Below, piece by piece: positions 62,588 through 64,000 of a stretch of DNA of 64,000 nt. The stretch comes from Plotosus lineatus (Eukaryota > Chordata > Actinopteri > Siluriformes > Plotosidae), in contig CM045735.1 of the NCBI GenBank assembly GCA_024760905.1, forward strand, positions 33,071,749 through 33,135,748, written 5' to 3'. Each line of letters opens with the position of its first letter. Position 1 is the stretch's first letter. Made by a program: the position numbers and the translations under genes. The notes under the pieces are model-generated. The model did no database searches. It was not told the DNA's origin and saw only the letters and a program-made list of their open reading frames with translations.

Positions 62588-63411
62588 CTTATTCAATGTG
62601 ATAAGTGCCCAGGGCGCTAAAAAAATTGGAGTGGGTGGGCGCTTATTAAAATGATAACCAGAAGAGCGGAACGATAAGTGCTTATTACCATAGAGGTGGA
62701 AAACATGAATAATAACAGAACAATAAAAGAGTTTTACTGGTATTTTTGTCATTCATTTTGTGGTATCAACCAAACTACTTACATGAACCCTGAAAATAAA
62801 CAGAAAATAGCATAATTTAATAAAAGACCCTTTAATTTTCCCTCCCAGTGCTGTTCCTTTAAATACCCCCCCCCCCCCCATGTAAACTCAAGCCAATCAA
62901 GATGCATGTCAAATTTAGCACATGGCACGTTGAACCAATCAACACAAAGGTCAACTTTAGCACAGGACATGTTAAAAAGCACATGGCCATCTTTAAATCT
63001 ATGAAGTTAATGAGCAGGAGAATCGGGTGAAAAATACTCATCATCACTTTCTGATAGGTCCATATCTGGCTCATCGCACTATTCATTCAGAGCATCCCAT
63101 AGTTTTGCTGTAGTAGAGAACACAGCAAAATATTTTCCTGTTTTTTAAAGCACGCTGGAACAATCAAATGTGTTGTTACCGATGAACTTTATAGACATTC
63201 CCCAGGTAGGGGGTCTTTAAATACTGTGTAAACTCACTTTTACAGGCAGTGAACACTTCATTTTACCATTACAGAGACTGATCGAATAAAATTGTTAAGT
63301 CTGATCTACCATTTTGCTCACAGTACACATGGGCGGTTATTAGACGTAAGATAAAAAAAAACACTGGGGAGGTACTTATTGGAGTATGGTGCTTATTACG
63401 TCGAATACTGT
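62588..63411 (-). mobile_element. DNA transposon copy, inverted relative to 50921-51763
   Basis: Begins TTATTCAATGTGATAAGTGC and ends TTACGTCGAATACTG. The reverse strand is clearly homologous to 50921-51763 throughout, including the KLWDALNE...DMDLSES.DEYFSPD region, which here has an internal stop. A poly-C run of 13 is at 62867-62879. Confidence 0.75.
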
Positions 63412-63414
63412 ATT

Positions 63415-63815
63415 TATTTTATTTTATTTTCCCCCATTTTCTCCCTAATTTTAGTTGTATCTAAATCCCACCCTTTAGGTATTGCCTTCCCTATCATATG
63501 ACCATCACTGACCAGGGAGGAGCAAAAGTATGCGCACATTCCCTCCGTGACACGCAATGTTAGCCACCTGCATCTTTTTCGATCTGCGGCGTATGTGCAT
63601 TTGAGAGTAGTCTAACTCGGCGGGAAAGCGCTATCTGCCCCCTCGTACAAATGAACTCACAGATGTCCATGATTGTCCGGCGATCGCTATGAGCGAAAGC
63701 TTGGCCTTTTAGCTCACACGGACTCCCAGCCACAGACAGCTGTAGCATTAAACCAGATTCAACTTGAGATCTCTGGGTTAATAGTCACTCACCTTGTTGA
63801 TGCACCCTGGGTGCA
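63415..63815 (-). mobile_element. tRNA-derived SINE, second family, inverted copy
   Basis: The reverse strand matches 37325-37675: ATTAACCCAGAGATCTCAAG, GGCTGGGAGTCCGTGTGAGC, then GGTCATATGATAGGGAAGGC and the AACTAAAATTAGGGAG end. It is slightly longer than the other copy (extra GGAGGGAATGTGCGCATACT region). Confidence 0.8.
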
Positions 63816-63832
63816 TGTTTGTCGCATTAGAT

Positions 63833-64000
63833 CAGGGGTTGGGAACCTATGGCTTGCGAGCCAGATGTGGCTCTATTGATGACTGCATCTGGCTCTCAGA
63901 TAAATCAGGTGGCCTTTATTAACAGAATAACTAATATAATACATAATTTCACTGTCCTTTAAATAAAAATACAGAAAAAACCCATCAAATAAAATAAAAA
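63833..64000. mobile_element. hAT (Charlie-like) element, left end, cut by window edge
   Basis: Begins CAGGGGTTGGGAACCTATGG then CTTGCGAGCCAGATGTGGCT, a familiar hAT/Charlie terminus. The right end lies outside. Confidence 0.7.

Overview
This window reads as nuclear DNA of a teleost fish. The evidence is intron-split vertebrate genes with canonical GT-AG junctions, very dense CA/GT and TA microsatellites, and a mixture of Tc1/mariner, pogo-like and hAT DNA transposons with RTE-clade and L2-like LINE remains and tRNA-derived SINEs. I cannot name the species.

Two protein-coding genes are clear and they converge. On the + strand (203-15212) thirteen exons encode a 578-residue coiled-coil protein whose last ~200 residues resemble the C-terminal rod of cingulin and paracingulin, the tight-junction coiled-coil proteins. 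On the - strand (35966-20315) five coding exons encode a complete 218-residue Rab GTPase that matches RAB27B closely. In mammals RAB27A lies on the same chromosome segment as CGNL1, while RAB27B lies on the segment usually regarded as its whole-genome-duplication partner. A cingulin-family gene beside rab27b is therefore a candidate for a CGNL1 ohnologue missing from mammals (inference).

The rest is mostly repeats. Intron 12 of the coiled-coil gene holds a hAT-type element with a clean 8-bp target duplication (9666-13268) that contains RTE LINE copies, followed by a SINE and a pogo-like element. The rab27b introns hold a hAT element with a BED finger, a degenerate Tc1 element, and a three-level nest (SINE, then Tc1, then pogo-like element) with a perfect 62-bp-arm palindrome. 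From 36 to 64 kb, upstream of rab27b, I recognise no gene with confidence. This stretch carries RTE copies in tail-to-tail inverted pairs, pogo-like elements with TA target sites, many SINE copies, an unclassified ~1.9-kb inverted-repeat element, and a perfect 112-bp-arm inverted repeat. Each arm of that repeat matches the core of a type I hammerhead ribozyme, as known from Penelope-like retroelements.

The most unusual points are the paired hammerhead motifs (39001-39258); one SINE family that occurs with two different 3' tails, one RTE-like and one L2-like; and RTE copies that repeatedly lack their 3' ends and sit tail-to-tail. All family assignments come from reading motifs and from memory of the families; no database search was possible.
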